A DNA stretch of 64,000 nucleotides, from NCBI GenBank assembly GCA_963803425.1, contig CAWDMA010000001.1, positions 1,550,001-1,614,000 on the forward strand, given 5' to 3'. A model generated the notes under the pieces. It searched no databases. It was not told the DNA's origin and worked only from the letters and a program-made list of their open reading frames with translations. Positions 51,377 to 60,815 of this stretch are shown piece by piece (position 1 is the first letter of the stretch; each line of letters starts with the position of its first letter). The stretch is from DASPWW01 sp963803425 (GTDB lineage: Bacteria; Actinomycetota; Thermoleophilia; Solirubrobacterales; 70-9). The position numbers and the translations under genes are program-made.

Positions 51377-51814
51377 ATGGGGGGAGCAGACCCGGACTGC
51401 CGCTTCTGCGCGATCGTCGCCGGTGAGGAGCGCTCCCATGTCGTGTACGAGGACGACGGCGCGGTCGCGTTCCTCGACATCCGGCCGCTGTTCCCCGCCC
51501 ACACCCTGCTCGTCCCGCGCGAGCATGTCGTCACCCTCCCGGACCTGCCTCCCGATCAGGTCGGCCCGTTCTTCACCGCCGCCCAGCTGCTCGCCCGCGC
51601 GATCCCGGAGGCGACGGACAAGCCCGGCAGCTTCGTCGCGATCAACAACATCGTCAGCCAGAGCGTCCCCCACCTGCACGCGCACATCGTCCCTCGCAGG
51701 CCGAAGGACGGCCTCCGCGGCTTCTTCTGGCCGCGGGGGAAGTACGAGAGCGAGGAGGAGATGGCCGCCGTGGCCGAGCGCGTACGGAGGGCGATCGCGA
51801 AGCTGAGCGGCTGA
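51377..51814 (+). CDS. Second HIT-family protein
   Basis: A 145-residue HIT hydrolase: CRFCAIVAGEERSHVVYEDD (N-terminal CxxC), VAFLDIRPLFPAHTLLVPREH, FVAINNIVSQSVPHLHAHIVPRR (HIT triad HLHAH). Canonical HINT-type proteins split AMP-linked compounds; this one is closer to the histidine-triad general family than the AP4A phosphorylase-like one at 47547. It ends the five-gene cluster, 5 nt after the lipid kinase. Confidence 0.9.
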   Translation: MGGADPDCRFCAIVAGEERSHVVYEDDGAVAFLDIRPLFPAHTLLVPREHVVTLPDLPPDQVGPFFTAAQLLARAIPEATDKPGSFVAINNIVSQSVPHLHAHIVPRRPKDGLRGFFWPRGKYESEEEMAAVAERVRRAIAKLSG

Positions 51815-51846
51815 TTGCGGCGTGCGGCGTGCGGCGAGTGCTCGCG

Positions 51847-52722
51847 CTAGCGGCGGGCGCTGTTGCCGCTGACGTACCCGACGTTGTGCGCGACCAGCCC
51901 GAGCCCGTCGAGCACCCGGAACGTCGCCTGCTCGCGTCTCCCTCGGACCGCGAGCGCGGCGGCGTCGCGCGCGGCGATCCCAAGTTGGGGGACGAGCGGC
52001 CACCTCGGCGAGCGACCCGGATAACGACGCTCCAGCCACCGCGAACCCGCGGCATAGCGCGCGATCGTGGCGAGGAACGGCAACAGGCGCTCGCGATGGT
52101 GGTGCTCGACGGAGGCCCGGGGCCGGGCATCGATCGTCCATCCGGCGGCGAGCAGCCGGCGCGAGATGTCGACGTCGCCGCCGGAGCGGATCCCCTCGAC
52201 GAACCCCCCGATCGCCTCGAACGCGGTTCGCCGAACGATCACGTTGCCGGCGACCGCGATCCGCCATCCGGGGCCCTCGCTCGCACCCGCCATGTTCAGG
52301 AAGCCGCGGTCGCGGGCGTACCGGGCGATCAGCGCCCGCTGGCCCGGGTCCGCCCGGACGGCGCCGGCCACCGCGCCGCATCGCGCCGGGACGGGCTCGG
52401 AGAAGTAGGCATCCACCAGCCCGGGGCTCGGCGCGCAGTCCGCGTCCAGGAACAGGAGCCACTCGCAGGTCGCGTCGCGCGCACCGGCGTTTCGCGCGTG
52501 GTACGCGGAGCGCTCCGCCGCCGCCCGGACGACCCGCGCCCGCCGCGGCAGCTCGACGGCGGGCATCCCGCCGGCGCTGTTGTCGGCGACGACCAGCTCG
52601 TCGCGGTCACGCAGGTTCAGCCTTGCGAGGTTCGCCGCGAGCTGATCAGCGCCGGTTCGCCCCCCCGCGAAGGGCACGACGACGCTGACCGGGGTCCGGT
52701 CGGCTCCGGCCTCGGCCGTCAA
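51847..52722 (-). CDS. Family 2 glycosyltransferase
   Basis: A 291-residue GT-A enzyme: VSVVVPFAGGRTGADQLAAN, DELVVADNSAGGMPAV, SAYHARNAGARDATCEWLLFLDADCAPSPGLVDAYF (DxD-type motif LDAD), VAGNVIVRRTAFEAIGGFVE and GGDVDISRRLLAAGW with a terminal ED/DD-like acid. It transfers sugars from nucleotide donors to a surface polymer or lipid. The TTG start overlaps the rel stop (TTGA), so it is cotranscribed with rel, an unusual partner. Confidence 0.85.
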   Translation of the reverse strand: MTAEAGADRTPVSVVVPFAGGRTGADQLAANLARLNLRDRDELVVADNSAGGMPAVELPRRARVVRAAAERSAYHARNAGARDATCEWLLFLDADCAPSPGLVDAYFSEPVPARCGAVAGAVRADPGQRALIARYARDRGFLNMAGASEGPGWRIAVAGNVIVRRTAFEAIGGFVEGIRSGGDVDISRRLLAAGWTIDARPRASVEHHHRERLLPFLATIARYAAGSRWLERRYPGRSPRWPLVPQLGIAARDAAALAVRGRREQATFRVLDGLGLVAHNVGYVSGNSARR

Positions 52723-54992
52723 CCGGTTGGAGTGACCCGGTAGGCGTCGAACACCGCGTCGAGCTGCCGAAGCCGACCGATCACCTGCTTCACCTGGCCC
52801 GTGTCCCCCACCTCGACGACGAATCGGTTCTTCACCATCGGGTGGTTGGTCATGCACTTCGCCTCGAGGATGTTCACCCCCGCCTCGCTGAACGTGCGCG
52901 AGAGGTCCTCGAGCAGGCGGGTCCGGTCCCAGGCGTCAACCTGAAGCTCGACGCGGTACGAGGTGGCGTTCTCGCCGTCCCAGGAGACGTCGGTGAATCG
53001 CTCCGGGTCCTTGCGGAGCGCCTTCACGTTGTTGCAGTCCTCGCGGTGGATGGTGATCCCCCGCCCCAGCGAGACGTAGCCGACGATCTGGTCGCCGGGA
53101 ACGGGCCGGCAGCACTTGGCGAGCCGCACCATCACGTCGTCGACCCCCTTCACCTTGATCCCGAAAGCCGATGCGTCCTCGGTGCGACGGGCGCGCTCGA
53201 CTTCAGAGTCGAGCGCCGCCGGGAGCGCTCCCTGGTCCGCCTCGCCGACGGCCTCTCCCTGCTTCAGGCGCTGGAACACCTTGTTCGCGACGGTCTTCGG
53301 CGCGATCTTCGCCTGCCCGATCGCGACGTAGAAGTCGTCGGCCTTCCGAAAGCCCATCTCCCGGGCGACATCCACGAGCAGCTCCGACCCGGCGACCTGC
53401 TGCGCCGGAAGGCCGCGCTTCCGAAGCGCGTCCTGGAGGCCCTCGCGCCCGCGGCGCTCCGCATCCTCGCGCCGCTCCCGCTTCAGGAACGCGCGGATCT
53501 TGTTGCGGGCGCGGCTCGTGCGGACAAGGCGAAGCCAGTCGCGCGAGGGTCCGCGGTCCTGCTTCGCCGTGAGGATCTCGACGATGTCGCCGCTGGAGAG
53601 CTGGTAGTGGAGCGGCACTATCTTGCCGTTCACCTTCGCGCCGACGCAGCGGTGGCCGACGTCCGTGTGGACCGCGTATGCGAAGTCGAGCGGGGTGGAG
53701 CCCGCCGACAGGTTCTTCACCTCGCCCTTCGGCGTGAACACGAACACCTCGTCCTCGAACAGGTCGACCTTCAGCGAGTCGAGGAACTCGTGCGGGTCCT
53801 GGTCGGTCTCCAGGTCGAGCAGCTGGCGCAGCCAGGTCATCTTCTCCCGCTCGGACTCGCGCGACGGGCGCTTCCTGCCCTCCTTGTAGATCACGTGGGC
53901 GGCGACCCCGTACTCGGCAAGCGCGTGCATGTCGCGCGTCCTGATCTGGATCTCGAGCGGGCGGCCCTCCGGGCCGATCACGGTCGTGTGCAGCGCCTGG
54001 TACAGGTTCAGCTTCGGGGTCGCGACGAAGTCCTTGAACCGCCCCGGAAGCGGCTTCCACAGCGAGTGGATGATCCCGATCGCGCCGTAGCAGTCCTTCA
54101 CCGAGTCGACGATCACCCGCATCGCAGTGAGGTCGTAGATCTCGTTGAACTCCCGGCCCTTGCGGGTCATCTTCGTGTAGATCGAGTAGAAGTGCTTGGC
54201 GCGGCCCGAGATCTCCGCGTCGATCCCGACTTTGGTCAGCTCCTCGCGCAGGAACCGGCCCGCCTCGTCCACGTACCGCTCCCGCTCGGTGCGCTGCTGC
54301 GCGACCAGCTTCTTCATCTCGTCGTACTTGCGCGGGTGCAGGGTCGCGAACGCGAGGTCCTCCAGCTCCCACTTGATCGCGTGGATCCCGAGCCGGTGGG
54401 CGAGCGGCGCGTAGATCTCCAGGGTCTCCCGCGCCTTCTCGAACTGCTTCTGCTTGGGAAGCGCCGACAGAGTCCGCATGTTGTGGAGCCGGTCGGCGAG
54501 CTTGATCAGGATGACCCGGATGTCCGTGGCCATCGCGACCATCATCTTCCGGTAGTTCTCGGCCTGGCTCTCGTCCCGGCTCTGGAAGGTGATCCCGGTC
54601 AGCTTCGTGACGCCGTCGACCAGCCGCGCCACCTCGGGCCCGAACGCCGCGCGCACGTCGTCGAGGCTTGCGCTCGTGTCCTCGACCGTGTCGTGGAGCA
54701 GCGCGGCGCACAGGGTGTCGGTGTCGAGCCTGAGCCCTGCGCACACCTTCGCGACCTCGATCGGGTGGGTGATGAAGTCCTCGCCGGAGCGGCGGCGCTG
54801 GTCGGCGTGGCGCTCGCACGCGAACGCGAACGCCCGCTCGACGGGATCACGATCGACCGCGTGCCCCTCGTCGGAGTGCTCCTCGATCACGGCGAAAAGA
54901 TCGCCGAGCAGCTTCCGCTCCTCGGCGGTGAGCTCCTTCGTGATCTCGTCGGGCCGCGCCGGCGCCGCCGCGCCGTTCTCCTCGAGCCCCAC
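52719..54992 (-). CDS. rel: Bifunctional (p)ppGpp synthetase/hydrolase
   Basis: A 757-residue long RSH protein. HD hydrolase with LLHDTVEDTSASLDDV, KLADRLHNMRTLSALPKQK; synthetase with RVIVDSVKDCYGAIGIIHSLW, PGRFKDFVATPKLNLYQALH (RFKD, the bifunctional signature); TGS domain FTPKGEVKNLSAGSTPLDFA; a zinc-finger-like LAKCCRPVPGDQIVG and C-terminal ACT. It makes and degrades (p)ppGpp in response to starvation. GTG start (VGLEENGAA) chosen; the frame is open upstream into the recJ end. 17 nt after recJ. Confidence 0.94.
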   Translation of the reverse strand: MGLEENGAAAPARPDEITKELTAEERKLLGDLFAVIEEHSDEGHAVDRDPVERAFAFACERHADQRRRSGEDFITHPIEVAKVCAGLRLDTDTLCAALLHDTVEDTSASLDDVRAAFGPEVARLVDGVTKLTGITFQSRDESQAENYRKMMVAMATDIRVILIKLADRLHNMRTLSALPKQKQFEKARETLEIYAPLAHRLGIHAIKWELEDLAFATLHPRKYDEMKKLVAQQRTERERYVDEAGRFLREELTKVGIDAEISGRAKHFYSIYTKMTRKGREFNEIYDLTAMRVIVDSVKDCYGAIGIIHSLWKPLPGRFKDFVATPKLNLYQALHTTVIGPEGRPLEIQIRTRDMHALAEYGVAAHVIYKEGRKRPSRESEREKMTWLRQLLDLETDQDPHEFLDSLKVDLFEDEVFVFTPKGEVKNLSAGSTPLDFAYAVHTDVGHRCVGAKVNGKIVPLHYQLSSGDIVEILTAKQDRGPSRDWLRLVRTSRARNKIRAFLKRERREDAERRGREGLQDALRKRGLPAQQVAGSELLVDVAREMGFRKADDFYVAIGQAKIAPKTVANKVFQRLKQGEAVGEADQGALPAALDSEVERARRTEDASAFGIKVKGVDDVMVRLAKCCRPVPGDQIVGYVSLGRGITIHREDCNNVKALRKDPERFTDVSWDGENATSYRVELQVDAWDRTRLLEDLSRTFSEAGVNILEAKCMTNHPMVKNRFVVEVGDTGQVKQVIGRLRQLDAVFDAYRVTPTG

Positions 54993-55009
54993 CCGGGTGC
55001 GCTCGGCGG

Positions 55010-57556
55010 CTACTCCGGTGCCCGTCTTTGCATGCTTAGGAATCTCTCGCCCTCCTCGTGGCGCGCCTCGTATGAGAGATACGCGGCGGATCGCTCCAGC
55101 CGGGTTCCCTCCGAGGATACGACGGTGAGCGAGCGCCCGCCCGGCTCGGCATCGTCGCCGCCGGCGACCACGTCGAGCTCGTCGAGCACCCGCGCGCATC
55201 GCGCCGCGTGCTCGGGGGTGCGGGGGTGCGGCCCGGCGCCGGCCAGGATTCGCAGGAGGCGATCGCCGTGGGGCTGGGGCTCGGCGTCGCGAAGCTCCGC
55301 GTACAGGCTCCGCAGCGCTTCCCGCAGCTGCCACTCGGCGCGATGCGCGTGCAGGGCGAACCCGAGCAGCTCCTCCCAGGCGAGATGAAGGTATCCGTCG
55401 CCGGCGGCGGCTGCCTGGTGAAGATGCGCGAACGGCGGAGGGTCGATCAGGACCACGTGCTCGAACCCCGCGGCCAGGTCGGGGCGGCGCGACAGCGCCG
55501 CCCAGTCGGCCAGGGCCAGCCCGCTGCCGGCCTCGATCAGCTCCGCGAGCCGATCATCGAGCTCGCCGGTCGCGCACCGGCCGCACGCGTGCACCGCAGG
55601 CCCGGATCCAAACCGGCGCGGGTCGGCCCGCGCCGAGAGCTCGGCGCGGCGGGACGCATCGGCGCACAGCGCAAGCACCGGCGCTCCGCTCGAGACCAGG
55701 TCGGCGAGCGCTGACACCCCCGACCCCGGCGCTCGCTCGACGGTCTCGCGATCCCCGGCGGCGGGAACCTGCGGCGGCCACTCGGACAGCGGCCGGACCC
55801 GCTCCTCGTCGAAGCGCCGCCACCATTCGGCCTCGGCGGCCGGCGCCATGCACCTGGCGGCGCCCTCGGAGGCGAGCGGATAGGTCTCCTTCAGGACGAC
55901 GCGGGGCTCGACCGCGCCGTTCCACTGGTTCAGCTCCAGGCGCACCGACAGGTCGACCGGTGTGCCGTTCAGGGACGCAAGGGAGCGCTCCCCGCTCCCG
56001 AACGCAACCCCGAGGGCGCGACGGGCGCCGCTCTCGACGCTGAACCGGGCGTGGCTTCCGTCGCCCATCGGGCGCACATCGGTGAGCCGCGCCGCGGGCA
56101 CGAGCAGCCGGACGCCGGGGTTGCCGATCCCGAACGGTCGCAGCCGCTCCAGTTCCTCGGCCACCGGGAGCCCGAGGCGGTCGCCGCCGACCACCGCGTC
56201 GACCGTCTCGGTGCGGACGAGGTCGGCGGGATCGAGCGCGTCCGCCACCCGGGCGGTGAACGCCTCGCGGAACTCGTCGACGCGGCCCGCCTCGATCTCG
56301 AGTCCCGCCGCGGCGCGATGGCCCCCGAACCGCCCGAGGTGCCCCGAGCAGTCGCGAAGCGCGGCGAGCAGGTCGAACCCGGGGATGCTGCGGCCCGACC
56401 CCCGCCCCACCCCGCCTCCGTCGAGCGCGATCAGCACAGTGGGGCGCCAGTGCCGCTCCGCGAGCCGGGAGGCGACGATCCCCACCACCCCGGGATGCCA
56501 GCCCTCACCGGCGGCGACCAGCGCCGCCGCCCCGGCGCCGCCGGGAAGCTCCGCGAGCGCAGCCTCGGCCCCGGCCAGCACGTCCCGCTCGGTGCCGCGG
56601 CGCTCCAGATTGACGCGGTCGAGCTCGGCGGCGATCTCAGCGGCCCGCCCTGGGTCCGTGCACAGCATCAACTCGACGCCGGCGTCGGCGCGGTACAGCC
56701 GCCCGGCCGCGTTGATTCGAGGTGCCAGCCTGAACGCGATGTCGCCCTCGTCGAGCCGCGAGGGCTCCACCCCGGCGGCCTCGATCAGCGCCCGCAGCCC
56801 GGGTCGCGGCGCGCACCGGATCTCGGCCAGCCCCCGCCGCACGAGTGCGCGGTTCTCGCCGGTCAGCGGGACGAGGTCGGAGACCGTGGCGAGCGCGACC
56901 AGGTCAAGGTCCTGCGACGTGCCCCCGCCACCGCGAAGGGCTTCGGCCAGCTTGTAGGCGACCCCGGTCGCGCACAGGTCGGGGCACGGGTACCCGGAGA
57001 CGACCGGGTGCAGGATCGGGCAGTCGGGAAGCTCCTGCGCCGGCGCATGGTGGTCGGTGACGACCACTTCCAGCCCCGCCGCCCGCGCCGCCGCCACCTC
57101 GGCGACCGAGGCGATCCCGCAGTCGACCGTGACGAGCAGCTCGGTTCCCCGCGCGACGAGCTTTCCGACCGACGACTCGGTCAGGCCGTAGCCGTCCTCG
57201 CGCCGGTCGGGAATGAACCAGTCGCAGCGGGCGCCGAGCTCCCGCAGCGTCCCGACCAGGATCGCGGTCGCGGACACGCCGTCGACGTCGTAGTCGCCAT
57301 GGATCGTGATCGCCCGACCGCTCCGCGCCGCGTCCCGCAGCCGCTCCACGACCTCTGCCATCCGCTCGAACGCGAACGGGTCGTGCTGCTCGGCGGCCTC
57401 CAGGAACTCCCGCGCCGCCTCCGGGGTACGAAAGCCGCGGCGCACGAGGGTGACCGCGATCGGCTCCGACAGGTTGAGCCGATCGGCGAGCGCACGCGCC
57501 TCCGCGTACTCGTATGGCTCTACCCGGAAGCCGCGTTCGGGCGCATGAGCGGACAC
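55010..57556 (-). CDS. recJ: Single-stranded-DNA exonuclease RecJ with C-terminal extension
   Basis: An 848-residue RecJ. The DHH core is visible: ITIHGDYDVDGVSATAILVG, LLVTVDCGIASVAEV, VVTDHHAPAQELP, then RINAAGRLYRADAGVELMLC, VGRGSGRSIPGFDLLAALRD (DHHA1) and an OB domain (DVRPMGDGSHARFSVESG). About 270 further residues (from about 570) follow, including LVLIDPPPFAHLHQ-type ATPase-like strands; they are absent from E. coli RecJ. It degrades 5'-ended single strands in recombination repair. Confidence 0.93.
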   Translation of the reverse strand: MSAHAPERGFRVEPYEYAEARALADRLNLSEPIAVTLVRRGFRTPEAAREFLEAAEQHDPFAFERMAEVVERLRDAARSGRAITIHGDYDVDGVSATAILVGTLRELGARCDWFIPDRREDGYGLTESSVGKLVARGTELLVTVDCGIASVAEVAAARAAGLEVVVTDHHAPAQELPDCPILHPVVSGYPCPDLCATGVAYKLAEALRGGGGTSQDLDLVALATVSDLVPLTGENRALVRRGLAEIRCAPRPGLRALIEAAGVEPSRLDEGDIAFRLAPRINAAGRLYRADAGVELMLCTDPGRAAEIAAELDRVNLERRGTERDVLAGAEAALAELPGGAGAAALVAAGEGWHPGVVGIVASRLAERHWRPTVLIALDGGGVGRGSGRSIPGFDLLAALRDCSGHLGRFGGHRAAAGLEIEAGRVDEFREAFTARVADALDPADLVRTETVDAVVGGDRLGLPVAEELERLRPFGIGNPGVRLLVPAARLTDVRPMGDGSHARFSVESGARRALGVAFGSGERSLASLNGTPVDLSVRLELNQWNGAVEPRVVLKETYPLASEGAARCMAPAAEAEWWRRFDEERVRPLSEWPPQVPAAGDRETVERAPGSGVSALADLVSSGAPVLALCADASRRAELSARADPRRFGSGPAVHACGRCATGELDDRLAELIEAGSGLALADWAALSRRPDLAAGFEHVVLIDPPPFAHLHQAAAAGDGYLHLAWEELLGFALHAHRAEWQLREALRSLYAELRDAEPQPHGDRLLRILAGAGPHPRTPEHAARCARVLDELDVVAGGDDAEPGGRSLTVVSSEGTRLERSAAYLSYEARHEEGERFLSMQRRAPE

Positions 57557-57631
57557 GCTGCCAGGCTAGGCTCGGGCGGGGACGGAATCGCCCCCACCGG
57601 CCCGCGATCGCCCTGCGGCCGACTGGTTCGG

Positions 57632-57910
57632 CTAGGCCGGCTCGGCGCCTTCGGCGCGCTCGGCCCGCACCCCGGCCAGATACACGATCCCCATCCCGAT
57701 CAGGGCACCCGGGATGGCGACGAGCACGGTGCCGATGTCGGTCTCGCCGATTCCCCGGCTCAACCCGACCTGCACGATCGCTCCGCTGATCATGGAGCCG
57801 ATGATCGCCCCGAGAAACGCGCCCACGATCCCGCCCGCGAATCGGTCGGGCACGAACACCGTGAAGTGCCACAGGGCGAGCCCGACCGTGAACCAGACCA
57901 AGGCAGCCAC
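57632..57910 (-). CDS. Small three-helix membrane protein
   Basis: A 92-residue hydrophobic protein: LVWFTVGLALWHFTVFV, AGGIVGAFLGAIIGSMISGAIV and VLVAIPGALIGMGIVYLAGV form three membrane segments, with glycine-zipper-like spacing (GGIVGAFLGAIIG). It resembles small transglycosylase-associated (YeaQ/YmgE-like) membrane proteins only in general pattern. The start overlaps the secDF stop by 1 nt, so it is probably cotranscribed with secDF. Confidence 0.72.
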   Translation of the reverse strand: MAALVWFTVGLALWHFTVFVPDRFAGGIVGAFLGAIIGSMISGAIVQVGLSRGIGETDIGTVLVAIPGALIGMGIVYLAGVRAERAEGAEPA

Positions 57911-60789
57911 TACCTATGCCTCCCGTGCTTCCGGCGCCGCCGGCTCTGGCGGCGCGGCTTCGGCTGCTGGCGTCGCGGCGGCCCGCCCTCCGGCCGGGTG
58001 CCCTCGGTGCCGGCGCCGACGAGCGGCTCGGCGGGCGGCTGCCCCGCTCCGTCTGCGCCGTCGGCCCCGTCCGCGCCGTCGCCGGCGGGCACCGTCGGCG
58101 CCGGGGCCGCCGGCTCCGGCTCGGACTCAGGCTCGGACCGCGCAGGCGGGCTCGGGGGCGCCGGGGCGTCCGCGTCGTCGACCCTCGCGATCACGTTCTC
58201 CTCGGGGAAGGGCGGCACGTAGCCCATCATCTCCTCGATGTGCGCCCGCCGCGCCCGGTACCCGGGCTCGCGTCCCTTCCACGCCGCGAGCACCGGCGCC
58301 GCGATGAAGATCGAGGAGTACGTCCCCGACGCGACCCCAACCACCATCGCGAACGCGAAGTCCTTCAGGGTCTCGCCGCCGAAGATCAGCAGTACCCCGA
58401 TCAGGAACACGGTTGACAGACCGGTGATCAGCGACCGGGTCAACACCTCGCTCATCGAGCGGTTCACCACCTGCGAGAAGGCCGCCCGCGGCAGGCGCGG
58501 CTCGTTCTCGCGTATTCGGTCGAACACGATCACCGTGTCGTACATCGAGTACCCAAGGATGGTTAAGAAGGCGGCGACGGTGGCGCTCGTCACCTCCCTC
58601 CCCGTCAGCGAGTAGACGCCGGCTGTGATCAGGATGTCGTGGATCAGCGCGATCCCGACCGGCACCGCGTACTTCGGCTGGAACCGGATCGCGACGTAGA
58701 TCCCGATCACGAACAGCGACAGGACGATCGCGCGGACCGCGTTCTTCGCCACCTGCGCGCCGAAGGTGGGGCCGATGCTCTCGTTCTGGAACCCGTTGTG
58801 GCCGTGCTCGATCCCGAACTTGTCTTCGAGCGCGGCCTGCGCGTTGCCGACGTCCTTTGGGTCGATCTCGCCCTGGATCTGGATCACGTTGTCGCCGAAC
58901 GTCTGGTCCTCGACCTCCTGGATCGAGGCGGTGTCGGCGTGCGCGACCCCAGCGCCGGTGAGCGCCGTCCGGACGGCCTCGACGTCCGCCGGCTCAGCCA
59001 GGGCCGCCTTGATCCGGGTCCCCGACTCGAAGTCGATCCCGAGGTTGAGCCCGATCGTCGCGAACGAGATCGCGCCGATCGCGAGGATCGCTCCGGAGAC
59101 GGAGAAGAACCACCGGCTCATCCCGGTGAAGTCGAAGTGCCATCGGACGCGCTCCTCGCCGGCGCCGAGGAAGCGGCCGGACTGCAGGAAGCGCGTGCGC
59201 CCCAGCGATCCGAGCACGGCCTGGGTGAAGACGACCGCGGTGAACAGCGACACGATCGTGCCGACGCCGAGCGTGAACGCGAACCCCTTCACCCCCGCCG
59301 TCGCCAGCACGAACAGGATGAACGCCGTGATCAACGTGATCACGTTCGCGTCGATGATCGTCGCGATCCCCTTCTTGTAGCCGGCCGAGATCGCGGACAC
59401 GATCGACTTGCCGGCCCGCGCCTCCTCCTTGATCCGCTCGAAGATGACGATGTTCGAGTCGGCTGCCACCCCGATCGTCAGCACCAGCCCCGCGATCCCC
59501 GGCAGCGTCAGCGTGATCGGGATCAGCTTGATCAGGGCGAGGAAGAAGACGGCGTACACGCCCAGCCCGAGCGCCGCGACGAAGCCGAGGAACCGGTAGT
59601 AGAAGAGCAGGAAGAGGATCACCAGGGCGAGGCCGACGATCCCCGCGCGCAGGCCCTGGTCGAGCGCCTGCTGGCCGAGGGTGGCGGAGACCGTGCTCTG
59701 GCTGATCAGCTTCAGCCCGATCGGCAGCGCGCCGATCCGGAGCGTCTCGGCGAGGTCCTGCGCCTCCTGCAACTGCAGTCCCGAGATCTGCGCCCCGGTG
59801 CGGCCGTCGATCCCGTCCGGGTTGTCGGAGAAGTTGATGATCGGCCGCGACACGACCTTGTCGTCGAGCACGATCGCGAAATGGCCCGAGTACTGGTCCG
59901 CGGCGGCGCCGGTGGCTCCGATCGGCGCCTCGGCCTGGCCGCGCTGAGCGATCCGCCGGGTGACGTTCTCGAATGCCTGGCGGCCCTGGTCGGTGAACTC
60001 GAAGGTGACGTTGGGCGCGTTGGTGGTCTGGTCGTAGTTCTGCTCGGGGTTCTTGATGTCGGTCCCCGACAGCTCCGCGCGGTCCCGGATCACGAAGTAC
60101 TGCGCCGCTCCCTGTGACTCGTCGGTGTCGGTCGACGGATCGTCGGGAGGCGACTCGCTGACCACCCGGGTGCCCTGCGGAACCTCGAGCACGACGCTGT
60201 TCTTGGGCTGCTTCTCGCCGGGGAACTTCAGGAACAGGTCCTTCTTGTCCTGCGTCGGATCGGTCAGCTCGTCGAGCGAGTCGCGGTCGAACAGGTAATA
60301 GGTCGGCCCGTTCGTCGTGCACTCGTCCTTGACGCACTGCGGCTTCTGCTTCGAGGCGAACTTGACCGCGTCGTACAGCTTCGGGAAGCCCTGCTCGGTC
60401 GCGTTCGGATCGTTGGGATCCTTCGCGATCACGTTCGGCTCCCAGTCGTAGAAGTGGAGCTGGGCCGTGGTCCCGATCACATCGACCGCCCGCTTGATGT
60501 CCTGGATCTCGGGGAGCGCGACGTCGATCTGGGTCTCGCCGACGCGGGTGATCTCGGGCTCGGAGACGCCGAGCGTGTCGACGCGCTGGCGGATGATCTC
60601 GATCGCGCGGTCGATCGACTCGGCGTCCACCTGCGCCTGCGGTGTGTCCTCGCCCTCGTACACGAGCGACGTCCCGCCGCGCAGATCGAGTCCGAGCTTG
60701 GTCGGCTGCGTGAGGATGACGACCATCGAGGCGGCCGTCAGCCCGATCACGAACAGCAGGATGAACAGGTTTCGACGCCTGGCCATCAT
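57910..60789 (-). CDS. secDF: Fused SecD-SecF protein-export subunit
   Basis: A 959-residue fusion: SecD residues 1 to about 550 (TKLGLDLRGGTSLVYEGEDT, DSNIVIFERIKEEARAGKSI, GLALVILFLLFYYRFLGFVA), then SecF (GMSRWFFSVSGAILAIGAI, GLNLGIDFESGTRIKAAL, LGYSMYDTVIVFDRIRENEP) and a Pro/Arg-rich tail ending RRRRKHGRHR. SecDF uses the proton gradient to pull proteins through SecYEG. Actinobacteria usually keep secD and secF apart. Twelve or so membrane helices. MM start; the gene sits behind a zinc-ribbon/PAS gene. Confidence 0.95.
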   Translation of the reverse strand: MMARRRNLFILLFVIGLTAASMVVILTQPTKLGLDLRGGTSLVYEGEDTPQAQVDAESIDRAIEIIRQRVDTLGVSEPEITRVGETQIDVALPEIQDIKRAVDVIGTTAQLHFYDWEPNVIAKDPNDPNATEQGFPKLYDAVKFASKQKPQCVKDECTTNGPTYYLFDRDSLDELTDPTQDKKDLFLKFPGEKQPKNSVVLEVPQGTRVVSESPPDDPSTDTDESQGAAQYFVIRDRAELSGTDIKNPEQNYDQTTNAPNVTFEFTDQGRQAFENVTRRIAQRGQAEAPIGATGAAADQYSGHFAIVLDDKVVSRPIINFSDNPDGIDGRTGAQISGLQLQEAQDLAETLRIGALPIGLKLISQSTVSATLGQQALDQGLRAGIVGLALVILFLLFYYRFLGFVAALGLGVYAVFFLALIKLIPITLTLPGIAGLVLTIGVAADSNIVIFERIKEEARAGKSIVSAISAGYKKGIATIIDANVITLITAFILFVLATAGVKGFAFTLGVGTIVSLFTAVVFTQAVLGSLGRTRFLQSGRFLGAGEERVRWHFDFTGMSRWFFSVSGAILAIGAISFATIGLNLGIDFESGTRIKAALAEPADVEAVRTALTGAGVAHADTASIQEVEDQTFGDNVIQIQGEIDPKDVGNAQAALEDKFGIEHGHNGFQNESIGPTFGAQVAKNAVRAIVLSLFVIGIYVAIRFQPKYAVPVGIALIHDILITAGVYSLTGREVTSATVAAFLTILGYSMYDTVIVFDRIRENEPRLPRAAFSQVVNRSMSEVLTRSLITGLSTVFLIGVLLIFGGETLKDFAFAMVVGVASGTYSSIFIAAPVLAAWKGREPGYRARRAHIEEMMGYVPPFPEENVIARVDDADAPAPPSPPARSEPESEPEPAAPAPTVPAGDGADGADGADGAGQPPAEPLVGAGTEGTRPEGGPPRRQQPKPRRQSRRRRKHGRHR

Positions 60790-60815
60790 CCTTCGCTACT
60801 CCCCGGTCCCTGCGG

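Noticed and set aside
52842..55388. An 848-codon plus-strand frame opposite rel
   Set aside because: Antisense shadow of rel, which has complete RSH domains.
58040..58095. GADGADGADGA-type short repeat near the secDF 3' end
   Set aside because: Low-complexity codon repeat inside the Pro/Gly-rich tail; not a CRISPR or mobile repeat.
56051..58222. A 723-codon plus-strand frame opposite recJ
   Set aside because: Shadow frame, low-complexity product; recJ motifs are on the minus strand.
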